Shown here in pieces: positions 1-8,305 of a DNA stretch of 64,000 bases. The DNA comes from an uncultured Clostridia bacterium (GTDB lineage Bacteria; Bacillota; Clostridia; UMGS1810), in assembly GCA_934463165.1 (NCBI GenBank), contig CAKSJG010000007.1:1-64000 (forward strand), in the 5' to 3' direction. The notes under the pieces were generated by a model. The model was not told the origin of the DNA. It worked only from the letters and a program-made list of their open reading frames with translations, and made no database searches. Both the position numbers and the translations under genes were made by a program. Numbering within the stretch: position 1 is the first letter of the stretch; each line of letters opens with the position of its first letter.

Positions 1-24
1 GAGCCAGGATCAAACTCTCAATAA
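1..24 (-). rRNA. 16S ribosomal RNA, 5' end only (runs off the left edge)
   Basis: The reverse complement of the first 24 bases reads as the conserved start of bacterial 16S rRNA (GAGTTTGATCCTGGCTC, the target of the universal 27F primer). Only the 5' terminus lies in the window; the rest of the rRNA operon lies to the left. The mature 5' end is placed at about base 24 by alignment with the E. coli 16S start and could be off by a few bases. Confidence 0.93.
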
Positions 25-249
25 AAATATTCAACGCTTTCGCGTTTAAGTTCTTATTTTAAGTTTCAAGCTCATTTAAACACTAACTTGATTTACTTTC
101 GTTAAAAGCTTTTCGCTTCAACTCATTTCTCTTTAACGAGAACCTCTCATACTGTTCATTTTTCAAAGATCAACATGTCGCTTTGTGTCGGCACTTACCC
201 GTCACTCACGCGACTTGTATATGATACCACAACAACCATTGTTTGTCAA
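25..249 (-). promoter_or_regulatory. rRNA operon promoter and leader
   Basis: On the minus strand a near-consensus promoter is visible: -35 TTGACA at 244-249, a 17-base spacer, and -10 TATCAT at 221-226. From there to the 16S start is a leader of about 190 bases that contains the GATCTTTGAAAA-type sequence typical of rRNA leaders (antitermination or processing region). Bases 250-474, up to the next gene on the plus strand, hold only AT-rich sequence with no other feature I can support. Confidence 0.85.
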
Positions 250-474
250 CATTTTTTTTAAAAAAATCCACACTTTATTGAAATTGCTTAAAACTTTCCG
301 CATTTTATCGGCCGATACTAATTTTTTTGCACAATAATAATAAATTTGAAAAATTTTTATTTTTCTGTGGAAATATTTCTGATTTTATGTTATTATATAA
401 AAAACGACATCTTATGCGTTTTCTTCGGTTTATCTGAAACCGACATTTTATTCCGATATGGGTGGATATTACTT

Positions 475-1899
475 ATGAAAACAAAAATTATTTCTTTTAT
501 TGCGATATTATTTATTTTAACGGCGTTTTTTGGAAATACGGCAAATAATTTATCTGTATTTGCAGAGCAGACCGATTCGGGAACGGTATCCGGCAACAGT
601 TCAAATAAAGACAGTGACAAAAAGTCGGACAGTGCGGCATCAGGCGAAAACAGCGATGAAAACGAGCCGAAAATAAAGGAGCCCAAGATAAAGGACGGAA
701 CCGATGAAGACTACAGGCCTACCGCATCCGGACTTATTATAGGAGATACAAAAACCGGACTTATTATATATAAAGAAAATTCCGACGAAAAAATTAATCC
801 CGGAAGTCTTGTAAAGGTAATAACGGCAATTACGGCAATAGAATTTTCAAAAGATCTTGATAAAAAGGTTAAAGTGCCGGAGGGAATATTTAAAAACTAT
901 ACGCACACCGACGGTAACCTCGGACTTAAAAGCGGAGATGAAATAACCGTTGCTAACCTGATATCTGCAATGATAATGCAGGATTCCGGCGACTGTGCGG
1001 TTGTTCTTGCAAATACCGTTTGCGAAACATATGGCCGATTTATAATAGAAATGAACGGTGTACTTAAAAGATCGGGAGCAAAAAACACTTCCGTTTCCGA
1101 GCCTACGGGCAGCGAAGGTAAAAAACAATATTCAACGCTTGACGATATGTTTAAGATCATGAGGTATGCATCGAATAACAAAAAGTTTCTTGAGCTTACC
1201 GACAAAAACACAATAAGCAACGGCACAAGCGGCGGCAACGCAGGACGCGGAAGAACCGCAAACACAAACAGATTCATGTCGGATTATTTCTCGGAAAGCT
1301 ATTATAACACCAACATTCACGGAATAAAGGGATATTACAATGACGATGACGACTGCGGAATGGCAGTGCGCTATATTGACGATACCTACGACATGATTGC
1401 TCTTTGCACCGGTTCGGATTATGTAAACAGTAGAAACTATGCCTATGAGGATATAAGATATCTGCTCAGAAAAGCATACAGATCATATTCAAATTACGTT
1501 CTTGTTTCGGAAAACGATATACTCGGAGAAATCGAAATAACCAACGGAAAGGAAAGCAAAAGGGTATTGCTGCTGTGCAAAGACGAAATTGACGCAAGAC
1601 TTCCGAACGAATATGACAAAAACAAAATTGAAAAAAAAGTTAAAAAAAACAGTGATGTCAAAGCACCGATAAAAAAGGGAGAAAAACTCGGCAGTGTCAC
1701 CGTACTGTATGACGGAACGGAATGCGGAAAATCAGATTTGATTGCAGACAGAAATATCGAAAGCAGCATTTTAAATTATATTATGCATTGCGTAAATACC
1801 GCTGTGGGATCAATATATTTCAGGCTCATATTAATTATTGCAACAGCTGCATTTATTTTAAGAATGATTCAGGTTAACATAAGAAAGCGAAAAAATTAA
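475..1899 (+). CDS. D-alanyl-D-alanine carboxypeptidase-like protein (peptidase S11), degenerate third motif
   Basis: Predicted 474-residue exported protein of the PBP5/DacA family, which trims the terminal D-Ala from peptidoglycan stem peptides. The ATG at 475 is preferred over an upstream in-frame start because it begins a clean signal peptide (MKTKIISF...) and follows a GGTGG ribosome site. After the signal there is a low-complexity Ser/Asp/Lys/Glu linker, then the transpeptidase-like domain. The SxxK box is S111-L-V-K114. The second box reads SGD (171-173) instead of SAN or SGN. The place of the KTG box reads KGY (285-287). A hydrophobic stretch near the C-terminus followed by basic residues suggests a membrane anchor. 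Family membership is clear from overall pattern; penicillin-binding and carboxypeptidase activity are uncertain because of the altered third box. It is transcribed away from the rRNA operon and convergent with the trk operon. Confidence 0.8.
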   Translation: MKTKIISFIAILFILTAFFGNTANNLSVFAEQTDSGTVSGNSSNKDSDKKSDSAASGENSDENEPKIKEPKIKDGTDEDYRPTASGLIIGDTKTGLIIYKENSDEKINPGSLVKVITAITAIEFSKDLDKKVKVPEGIFKNYTHTDGNLGLKSGDEITVANLISAMIMQDSGDCAVVLANTVCETYGRFIIEMNGVLKRSGAKNTSVSEPTGSEGKKQYSTLDDMFKIMRYASNNKKFLELTDKNTISNGTSGGNAGRGRTANTNRFMSDYFSESYYNTNIHGIKGYYNDDDDCGMAVRYIDDTYDMIALCTGSDYVNSRNYAYEDIRYLLRKAYRSYSNYVLVSENDILGEIEITNGKESKRVLLLCKDEIDARLPNEYDKNKIEKKVKKNSDVKAPIKKGEKLGSVTVLYDGTECGKSDLIADRNIESSILNYIMHCVNTAVGSIYFRLILIIATAAFILRMIQVNIRKRKN

Positions 1900-1920
1900 T
1901 GCCGCCTATTCAACGGCGGC
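1890..1920 (-). terminator. Intrinsic terminator of the trkA-trkH-CPBP operon
   Basis: GCCGCC (1901-1906) pairs with GGCGGC (1915-1920). On the minus strand the hairpin is followed by ATTAATTTTTTCG. It overlaps the last codons of the protease gene. On the plus strand no T-run follows, so it serves the minus-strand operon. Confidence 0.7.
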
Positions 1921-2847
1921 AACTATAAACAAACATATTGAAAAAATAACAAAAATCAAAAATCCGACTGTCGGGAAAAGAACTTTAAACGGAGAAGCAT
2001 ATTTCCCGGGAAAGCATCTGAAATAACGCATTCTTACATCTTTCACCAGAAATCCGATGCCGATTATGAAAACAGCAAGATAAAACAGTGCATAAACCGA
2101 TGCCGCCGTCTGTTTCCACATAATTTCACTTTGCAGAAAATCGGATACCGTCACGGCAGCAACGGAACCCAAAAAGTTTAAAATCATATGAAGGAAAACC
2201 GTATATCTTATTTTCCCGTATCTGCAATATATGTAGGCAAATAACATTCCGATTGCAAAAGCGTAAAAAAACTGATAAAAATTGCCGTGATAGGCTCCGA
2301 AAGCAAGACCGGAGAACACAACGCAGAATGAAGTTCCGTACTCGGAGAGTTTGTCTATTAAAATCTTTCTAAAACAAATCTCTTCAAAAATCGGAGCAAG
2401 AATAACCGTAAATACAATTATTGCCGGAATACTTATGCTCTCAATCAGCTCGGATACCGTATCGGGCATATCAACAGAAAATAAATCGCCTATCAATCCG
2501 GACACACTTGAACCCATAATTGACCCTATAAACGTTATCGGCAGCATCTCTGCAAAAAACATAAAAAAACGACGCGGCGTCATGCTCTCACACGCATATT
2601 TAACGCCCGGGGCAAGCCTTGCGGTCAGCAAGCTGAAAATAAGCGCCGTAAACACAGGTAAAAGCGCATTTACCGACATTGCCGCCCAGACAATATAGCG
2701 GGAATGCATGCCCGATTTTGAAACAAGCCTGAAAAGCATCATTACCGCAAGATATGATATAACCGCTGCGACAACAAACATTATGCAAATTTTTGAAAAT
2801 CTCTTTCTTCCGTCTCTTATCGAATCGGCAATACAGCTTTCATTCAT
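1906..2847 (-). CDS. CPBP family intramembrane metalloprotease (Abi/CAAX-protease type)
   Basis: A 313-residue multi-pass membrane protein, mostly hydrophobic segments. It carries the three family signatures in order: EEICFR (residues 155-160, the EExxxR motif), FGAYH (183-187, FxxxH) and HMILN (220-224, HxxxN), which form the metal-binding active site within the membrane. In the family these enzymes relate to eukaryotic Rce1 and to bacteriocin-immunity proteins; the substrate cannot be told from sequence. It is the last gene of an operon with trkA and trkH, 36 bases behind trkH. A direct link to potassium transport is not implied by the fold and is only suggested by the arrangement. Confidence 0.88.
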   Translation of the reverse strand: MNESCIADSIRDGRKRFSKICIMFVVAAVISYLAVMMLFRLVSKSGMHSRYIVWAAMSVNALLPVFTALIFSLLTARLAPGVKYACESMTPRRFFMFFAEMLPITFIGSIMGSSVSGLIGDLFSVDMPDTVSELIESISIPAIIVFTVILAPIFEEICFRKILIDKLSEYGTSFCVVFSGLAFGAYHGNFYQFFYAFAIGMLFAYIYCRYGKIRYTVFLHMILNFLGSVAAVTVSDFLQSEIMWKQTAASVYALFYLAVFIIGIGFLVKDVRMRYFRCFPGKYASPFKVLFPTVGFLIFVIFSICLFIVAAVE

Positions 2848-2883
2848 ACGGCTTAACTCCCTTATATATTTTTAAAATCAAAC

Positions 2884-4320
2884 TTATTTTTTCCATGTAG
2901 TGGGGGCAAACAGTATCAGAATCGGAAAGATCTCAAGTCTGCCTATCAGCATATCAAATATAAGAACTGTTTTTGACAGCGGAGAATACAGTGAAAAGTT
3001 CGCCGCGGGGCCAACTTTTGAAAGCCCGGGACCGATATTGTTAAGCGTTGCGGCAACAGCCGTGAAGTTCGTTGTAAAGTCAAAATTATCCATACTTATT
3101 ATAATTGCCGATACAACGAAAATCAAAAGATAAGCCGCCATAAACACATTTACGGCGCGTATGGTTTCATGTTCAACGGTTCTGCCGCTCATTTTTATTT
3201 TTATCGTGCTTTTGGGATGCGCAAGAAGCTTAACTTCTTTGACAATACTCTTTACAAGTATCATTATTCTTGAAATTTTTATTCCTCCGCCCGTGCTTCC
3301 GGCACATGCTCCGAAAAACATCAGCATAACAAGCACAGCCTTTGAAAGCTCCGGCCAATGATTAAAATCTACTGTTGAGTAACCTGTCGTTGTAATTATT
3401 GAACCGACCTGAAATGCCGCATGCTTTACGGTTTCGCCGATACCCGAGAAGAGCGGTGCGCAGTTAATGCTGATAATTATAACAGAAGCGGCAATAATCG
3501 CTAAGTAACCCCACACTTCTTCATGTTTCACTGCGGAACGGAATTTTCGCATCAGAACAAGATAATAAAACGAAAAATCCACACCGAATATTATCATAAA
3601 TACAGTTATAACTATCTGGCTGTATGAAGAATAATCCGCAAGACCCGAATTTTTAATTGCAAAGCCTCCCGTTCCTGCAGTACCGAATGAAAGCGTAAGT
3701 GCATCAAAAATTTTCATACCGCCGCAAATAAGCATAACAATTTCTATAAGTGTAAACAGAATATATATTCCGTAGAGTATTTTTGCCGTTGTGCGTACCT
3801 TGGGCACAAGTTTGCTGACCGACGGTCCGGGGCTTTCGGCCTTTATAAGGTAAAACGAATCCGCCGAAACGGGAAGAATTGCAACTATAAAGACAAGCAC
3901 GCCCATTCCGCCTATCCAGTGTGTAAAGCTGCGCCAGAAAAGCATACTGTGCGGAAGTCTTTCAACATCTTTAAGAATAGAGGCGCCCGTTGTCGTAAAT
4001 CCGGATACCGTCTCAAACAAAGCATCGGTAAAACTCGGTATAAAGCCCGATATAACAAACGGAACAGCGCCGAACAGACTTATAACAATCCAGCTCAGGG
4101 CAACCGTAACAAAGCCCTCTTTTGCAAACATCTGCTTTGATTTCGGTTTTCCGAGTGTAAGGACGATGCCGAGCATAAGACATATGCATATGCAAAGTGT
4201 CCAGACAGTAAGCGCATGAGGTTCCCCGTATACAAGAGAGCATATAAGAGGCAGAGTCAGGCAAAGAGCTTCGATAAGAAGTACATAACCCAAAATCCTT
4301 TTAATCATTCCGTAATTCAT
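2884..4320 (-). CDS. trkH: TrkH-type potassium uptake channel subunit
   Basis: A 478-residue membrane protein with four pore repeats. The filter segments are TTTG (109-112), the GTAGTGG region (213-219), TTTGY (310-314) and NNIGPG (427-432); glycines at the filter positions mark a K+ (or Na+/K+) translocating subunit of the Trk/Ktr superfamily. It moves K+ across the cytoplasmic membrane and is gated by the TrkA partner encoded just upstream, with only 16 bases between the genes. Length is normal for TrkH. An ATG at 4320 preceded by GTGAGG is a good start. Regulation is expected through NAD(H) or nucleotide binding by TrkA rather than locally. Confidence 0.95.
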   Translation of the reverse strand: MNYGMIKRILGYVLLIEALCLTLPLICSLVYGEPHALTVWTLCICICLMLGIVLTLGKPKSKQMFAKEGFVTVALSWIVISLFGAVPFVISGFIPSFTDALFETVSGFTTTGASILKDVERLPHSMLFWRSFTHWIGGMGVLVFIVAILPVSADSFYLIKAESPGPSVSKLVPKVRTTAKILYGIYILFTLIEIVMLICGGMKIFDALTLSFGTAGTGGFAIKNSGLADYSSYSQIVITVFMIIFGVDFSFYYLVLMRKFRSAVKHEEVWGYLAIIAASVIIISINCAPLFSGIGETVKHAAFQVGSIITTTGYSTVDFNHWPELSKAVLVMLMFFGACAGSTGGGIKISRIMILVKSIVKEVKLLAHPKSTIKIKMSGRTVEHETIRAVNVFMAAYLLIFVVSAIIISMDNFDFTTNFTAVAATLNNIGPGLSKVGPAANFSLYSPLSKTVLIFDMLIGRLEIFPILILFAPTTWKK

Positions 4321-4336
4321 ATAAACCGTTCCTCAC

Positions 4337-5692
4337 CTATCTTAATATATCGTCTATATCCTTAAATCCTGATTTAAGCGTTACAACAATAACCGTATCA
4401 CCGCGCCTGATTATATCTTTACCGCGCGGAATGATTATCTTTCCGTTTCGGTTAATGCAGGCTATAAGCAAATTGTCTTTGAGCTTAAGCGAATCGATCG
4501 AAACATCGGCAACCGGGGATTTTTCCTTTATTCTAAATTCGAGCGCTTCTGCCATACCGTTTAATATTATATGCATTGTTTCAATATTACTGCCCATTGA
4601 ATTCTTTTTTGCGCGCACAAATTTGACTATATATTCCGCAGTTATTTCTTTAGGATAGATAACTGTTCCTATATCAAGACTTTCAACAACCTCGTCATAT
4701 TCTATTCTGTTTATTTTTGTAACAACCTTGCCGTCGTTTTTTGTCTTGGCAAACAGCGACAAAATCATGTTTTCTTCATCTATATTGGTGAGAGATACAA
4801 AAGAATCCGCTTTATCGATCCCCTCTTCGATGAGAAGTTCTCTGTCTGTTCCGTCTCCGTTAATAACGTTTACCTTTGGCAAAAGACGGCAAAGCTCTTC
4901 GCATCTTTCGGGATTTTGTTCAATAATTTTAACATCTATGCCGTATTCCGAAAGCTGATTTGCAAGATAATATGCAATCTCACCTCCACCAACAATCATA
5001 GTGTCTTTGGCGCTGTCGGTTTTTATGCCTATACGTTTAAAAAAGAGAGCTCCGCTCTTTACGGATGCAACGATGCTTACAAGATCGCCTTCTTTCAGGA
5101 CAAAGTTACCGCGCGGAATAAATGCGTCCGATCCGCGTTCAACTCCGCATACGAGAATATCACAGTTAAGCTTTGCGACAATATCCTGCACCATGAGGTT
5201 ATCGAGAATACTGCCCTCCGAAATCCTGAATTTAAGAATTTCAACTCTGCCTTTTGCAAACGTATCTATCTGAATAGCCGACGGAAGCCTTATTGCTCTT
5301 GCAATCTCATTTGCCGCCGTCTGCTCCGGATTGATAACCATAGCAAGGCCAAGCTCTTCTTTAAAATACTGAAGCGCCTTGTTGCAGTCATGATTTCTCA
5401 CTCTTGCAATAGTGCGGCAGTTACCGAGTTTTTTTGCCATAAGACACTGAAACATGTTGAGCTCATCGGAGCCTGTAACCGCAATCAGTATATCGGCATT
5501 TTGTATGCCTGCTTCTTTAAGGGTTTCAACATCCATGGCATTTCCCTCAACGCCCATTATGTCAAAACGGTTTGTAAGATTCTGAACCACCTGTCCCCTT
5601 ATGTCGATAACAGTTACATCGTGATCTTCACGGTTAAGACGTTCGGCAAGCTCCTGACCCACCTTACCGCAGCCGACAATAATTATTTTCAT
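4337..5692 (-). CDS. trkA: Trk potassium transport regulatory subunit TrkA (two RCK domains)
   Basis: A 451-residue cytoplasmic protein made of two RCK units. The first opens with a dinucleotide-binding GCGKVG at residues 7-12, and the second has a similar GGGEIA after about residue 230. Each unit ends in a TrkA_C-like domain. This is the ring-forming gating partner of TrkH, binding NAD(H) or other nucleotides. It is the first gene of the trkA-trkH-CPBP operon and starts at an ATG with an AAGGAG site ahead. Duplicated-RCK architecture and length match the E. coli-type TrkA. Confidence 0.95.
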   Translation of the reverse strand: MKIIIVGCGKVGQELAERLNREDHDVTVIDIRGQVVQNLTNRFDIMGVEGNAMDVETLKEAGIQNADILIAVTGSDELNMFQCLMAKKLGNCRTIARVRNHDCNKALQYFKEELGLAMVINPEQTAANEIARAIRLPSAIQIDTFAKGRVEILKFRISEGSILDNLMVQDIVAKLNCDILVCGVERGSDAFIPRGNFVLKEGDLVSIVASVKSGALFFKRIGIKTDSAKDTMIVGGGEIAYYLANQLSEYGIDVKIIEQNPERCEELCRLLPKVNVINGDGTDRELLIEEGIDKADSFVSLTNIDEENMILSLFAKTKNDGKVVTKINRIEYDEVVESLDIGTVIYPKEITAEYIVKFVRAKKNSMGSNIETMHIILNGMAEALEFRIKEKSPVADVSIDSLKLKDNLLIACINRNGKIIIPRGKDIIRRGDTVIVVTLKSGFKDIDDILR

Positions 5693-5740
5693 ATTTTATA
5701 TGTCTCCTTAAAATCAATAAGTGTATATATACATTCCAAT

Positions 5741-5769
5741 CTTATAAAGATTAACACATTTATAATCAA
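5741..5769 (-). promoter_or_regulatory. Probable promoter of trkA operon
   Basis: Minus strand: TTGATT (5764-5769), 17-base spacer, TATAAG (5741-5746), about 50 bases ahead of the trkA start. The -10 is imperfect. No c-di-AMP riboswitch-like structure was recognised in this short leader. Confidence 0.45.
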
Positions 5770-5854
5770 AATACAATATGCAAAATTGACATATGTTTAT
5801 ATATTTTTGCAGAATTTTGGTGATGTTTTGTAAAAAAATGCAGATAAATCAAAC

Positions 5855-5895
5855 TTATCAAAATGACTCTGCATTAATATTTCATGCAGAGTCAT
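5855..5895 (-). terminator. Terminator-like hairpin after the GH99-like gene
   Basis: A perfect 12-base inverted repeat, ATGACTCTGCAT (5863-5874) and ATGCAGAGTCAT (5884-5895), with a 9-base loop. It lies 43 bases beyond the stop of the GH99-like gene, and TTTTGATAAG follows on the minus strand. It most likely ends the GH105/GH99-like transcript. Confidence 0.65.
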
Positions 5896-5937
5896 CTGTT
5901 ATAGGCTTTTCATTTATTGCCGATAATATTCAATTAT

Positions 5938-7068
5938 TTATTTACGAAATACCTTTTTGAACGCTTCAAGATAACCGTAGCCGTATGTATTGTCGGGCTC
6001 CATAAAGTTACCCTCTGTCCACTCGTTCCATGTTGAAATGGTAAGCATATTGGATGTTGACTTTCCGCTTTCCAAAAACTTCTTAGCGCCCTCAAATGAT
6101 TTTTCAACTTCTTCGGGAGTATTGTTTATAACTATGCCGCTGTAAGGATATCCGCATTCTTTATCGTATCCGTCGGACTGAACGGTTCTCGGGTTGCAGT
6201 CCCAGCCTGTTGATACGGCTGTGTCAAACGGAATGTCATATAATTTTGTAAGCTCTTCAAATCTGCCCAAATTAAGCTCGCGGAAATCGCTGTATTCAAC
6301 CTTGGGCCATTCGGTGCTTTCGGGAACCTTCCATGAATATTGAAATACACTGTCTATTGTAAGCTTTTTGAGAGTATCGTTCATCTGCTCAAAATTGCCG
6401 CCTTCAAATCCCGGGGCTGCACCGCAATTAACTGCAAGGTGAATTTCGTATCCGGCAAGCTTTGCTCTGTATCTGAAATCGCGTATTGCCATTGCGGCAC
6501 CGTCCATGCCGCCCATATCATTTACGAATCTTGTAAGGTTCCAGAGTCCGAAATACATTTTGCCGTCTACCCTCTGATAATTCGGCTTGCAGAAATAGTT
6601 ATCTATGCAATACTGCGTAACCTCATACATAAGCTGAGGGTCTATGCCGCCCCATGTGAGGGATGTGTTTGTGTTTCTGTAGCTTGTGGGGTGAACGTAT
6701 ATCGGGTCATGATTCGGCCACATTATTGAAAACTCAACAAGCTCGTTGTTTTCCGCTTTCAAAAATCCATTGTTAATTGCGTCGATTCTGTACGGCCCGA
6801 ATTCTTTGAACCAATAAAAATCAAATATAAATCCGTTTATACCGTAGTCATGAGCCGCCTGAATCTTTTTGGCAAATACCTTGGGGTCTGATTCGTCCTC
6901 ATAGCCCCAAAGAGGTGTGCGTGGGCAGATATGCCCTTCAAACCTCGGTTTTGCATTTTTTAAGCATTCCCATTCCGTCCATCCCTTACCGTGCCATTTG
7001 TCGTTGAGCGGAGTCGGATGCCAATTCGGAAAATACCACGCATATGCCTTAATTTCTTTGTTGTTCAT
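5938..7068 (-). CDS. Glycoside hydrolase family 99-like (WbsX-type) protein
   Basis: A 376-residue protein without signal peptide or membrane segments. The N-terminus (AWYFPNWHPTPLND..., with W-x-EW soon after) and the TIM-barrel-like middle (GINGFIFDFYWF) are typical of the GH99-like/WbsX domain (PF14307 type). The domain is related to endo-mannosidase folds and found in glycan-synthesis and glycan-degradation loci. The C-terminal STWNEWTEGNFMEP stretch with conserved Glu/Trp residues is also a family hallmark. It sits 17 bases behind the GH105 gene and is co-transcribed, so a role in trimming imported oligosaccharides is the simplest inference; the linkage it cuts is unknown. Assignment to the superfamily is fairly firm, the activity is not. 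Confidence 0.75.
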   Translation of the reverse strand: MNNKEIKAYAWYFPNWHPTPLNDKWHGKGWTEWECLKNAKPRFEGHICPRTPLWGYEDESDPKVFAKKIQAAHDYGINGFIFDFYWFKEFGPYRIDAINNGFLKAENNELVEFSIMWPNHDPIYVHPTSYRNTNTSLTWGGIDPQLMYEVTQYCIDNYFCKPNYQRVDGKMYFGLWNLTRFVNDMGGMDGAAMAIRDFRYRAKLAGYEIHLAVNCGAAPGFEGGNFEQMNDTLKKLTIDSVFQYSWKVPESTEWPKVEYSDFRELNLGRFEELTKLYDIPFDTAVSTGWDCNPRTVQSDGYDKECGYPYSGIVINNTPEEVEKSFEGAKKFLESGKSTSNMLTISTWNEWTEGNFMEPDNTYGYGYLEAFKKVFRK

Positions 7069-7085
7069 TGTTAATCAACCTCTCT

Positions 7086-8090
7086 TTATAAATTGTATAA
7101 CTCTTTAAGTATCAGCAAATATGTGCCGACAACATAATCTTTGCTTAAGTTTTCATCAACTTTATGTGACGGCCAGCCTGCAATATCCTGAGCATAGCCT
7201 ATGAAACCGCTGTCTTTAAGGGCTGTGTTTGTCAGCCAGTCGAAGCCTTTTTTTGCCGTTTCAAAATATTTATCATCAAGCACACCGAGCCTTAAACCCA
7301 CAAAATACCCGAGGGTGATAAGCACGGTTGAGCTTGATTCATGATACGGATATGTTTCTTTATCAAAAAAGCTTACGCAGTAAGAACCGTTTTCATTCTG
7401 AACATTTTTGAGAGCCTCCGCCATATCGCGCAGATCCTTTGAATATGCACTGTAATACGAATTATCACTGTCCATGGTATCGAGTGCTCTCGCAATCCCG
7501 GCAAATACCCAGCCGTTGCCCCTGCCCCAGAATATCTTTCTGCCGTTTGCTTCAAGCTTGTTTTCGGGGAGGTAATTTTCGTCTCTGAACCAAAGGTGTT
7601 CATCTTTATCGTAAAGGCGTCTTTCATTGCGTGCATTTGAATACACTCTGTATGCTTTATCAAAATAACGTGAGTCGCCGTATCTTATGCCCATTTGCTG
7701 AAAAAACGGAAGAGCCATATATATTGCATCTATCCACCACCAATAATCGTTGTGAATATCATCAAGGCTTTTTTGCATGATCTCCAACACGGATTCGGAT
7801 ACATCGCCCATGCCGATATCCTTAAGTCTGAAATATATCTCTCCGCAGAGAAGGTCATTGCCGTAGTCCATGCCGTTTTCGGTATCGACAAAAAACGCGC
7901 GGTTGTTTGCATCTGCCCATTTTACGGCATATTTAATGTATTCATCGTTTCCGGTTATATCGTATGCTGCCAGATTTCCGAGCATGTAGCAGCTCCGCTC
8001 CCATGCGCAATTACCAGGAAAAGTTATTTTTTTCTGCCAGCATTCGTTGACCCTTTCGGCAAGAGTTTTTATTTTTTCTTTGCTTAGCAT
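7086..8090 (-). CDS. Unsaturated glucuronyl/galacturonyl hydrolase (GH88/GH105 type)
   Basis: A 334-residue cytoplasmic (alpha/alpha)6-barrel protein. Its signatures are WWWIDAIYMALPFF near the middle, which holds the catalytic Asp, and WGRGNGWVFAG, both characteristic of YteR/YesR-like GH105 enzymes. These hydrate the 4,5-unsaturated uronic acid left by polysaccharide lyases. The ATG at 8090 is chosen because the upstream in-frame ATG at 8105 overlaps the GGGAGG ribosome site serving it. It starts a two-gene unit with the GH99-like gene, behind its own regulatory region. It supplies the logical next step to the lyases encoded nearby. GH88 versus GH105, and the sugar at the reducing side, cannot be settled by eye. 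Confidence 0.85.
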   Translation of the reverse strand: MLSKEKIKTLAERVNECWQKKITFPGNCAWERSCYMLGNLAAYDITGNDEYIKYAVKWADANNRAFFVDTENGMDYGNDLLCGEIYFRLKDIGMGDVSESVLEIMQKSLDDIHNDYWWWIDAIYMALPFFQQMGIRYGDSRYFDKAYRVYSNARNERRLYDKDEHLWFRDENYLPENKLEANGRKIFWGRGNGWVFAGIARALDTMDSDNSYYSAYSKDLRDMAEALKNVQNENGSYCVSFFDKETYPYHESSSTVLITLGYFVGLRLGVLDDKYFETAKKGFDWLTNTALKDSGFIGYAQDIAGWPSHKVDENLSKDYVVGTYLLILKELYNL

Positions 8091-8189
8091 TGTGTGTCCT
8101 CCCATAAATTGAAAATTAATATCCGCACTTTGAGCATTGCTGTGTTATTAATTAATCTACATCATAATATTATTTCATAAACCAAAAAT

Positions 8190-8224
8190 TTTTTCAAGCA
8201 CAATATAATTTTTTTTAAGCACAA
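8190..8224 (-). promoter_or_regulatory. Tandem direct repeats upstream of the GH105 gene, possible activator site
   Basis: Two copies of a 15-base sequence (minus strand TTGTGCTTRAAAAAA) at 8190-8204 and 8210-8224 are spaced exactly 20 bases apart, two turns of the helix. They lie about 100-130 bases ahead of the GH105 start. Tandem half-sites at helical spacing are what AraC-type activators bind; no clear -35/-10 pair could be fixed downstream. Confidence 0.5.
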
Positions 8225-8264
8225 ATTTATTATTTTCAAATAATTTGAAATTAAATACTGTAAA

Positions 8265-8295
8265 TACGGCGGTGCACGGAATGTACACCGCCGTA
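8265..8295 (-). terminator. Hairpin terminator of the long surface-lyase operon
   Basis: TACGGCGGTG (8265-8274) pairs with CACCGCCGTA (8286-8295) just beyond the stop of the LamG-like gene. On the minus strand it is followed by a T-rich but not continuous tract (TTTACAGTATTTAATTTC). Confidence 0.65.
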
Positions 8296-8305
8296 AATAT
8301 TGATA

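Noticed and set aside
346..474. Upstream extension of the carboxypeptidase-like gene
   Set aside because: It would put 43 residues before a clean signal peptide; the internal ATG at 475 has the ribosome site.
4916..5833. Long open frame on the plus strand (about 305 codons) opposite trkA
   Set aside because: It is entirely antisense to trkA, which has complete RCK motifs. The frame has no ribosome site and a Cys/Tyr/Asn-rich translation typical of a shadow.
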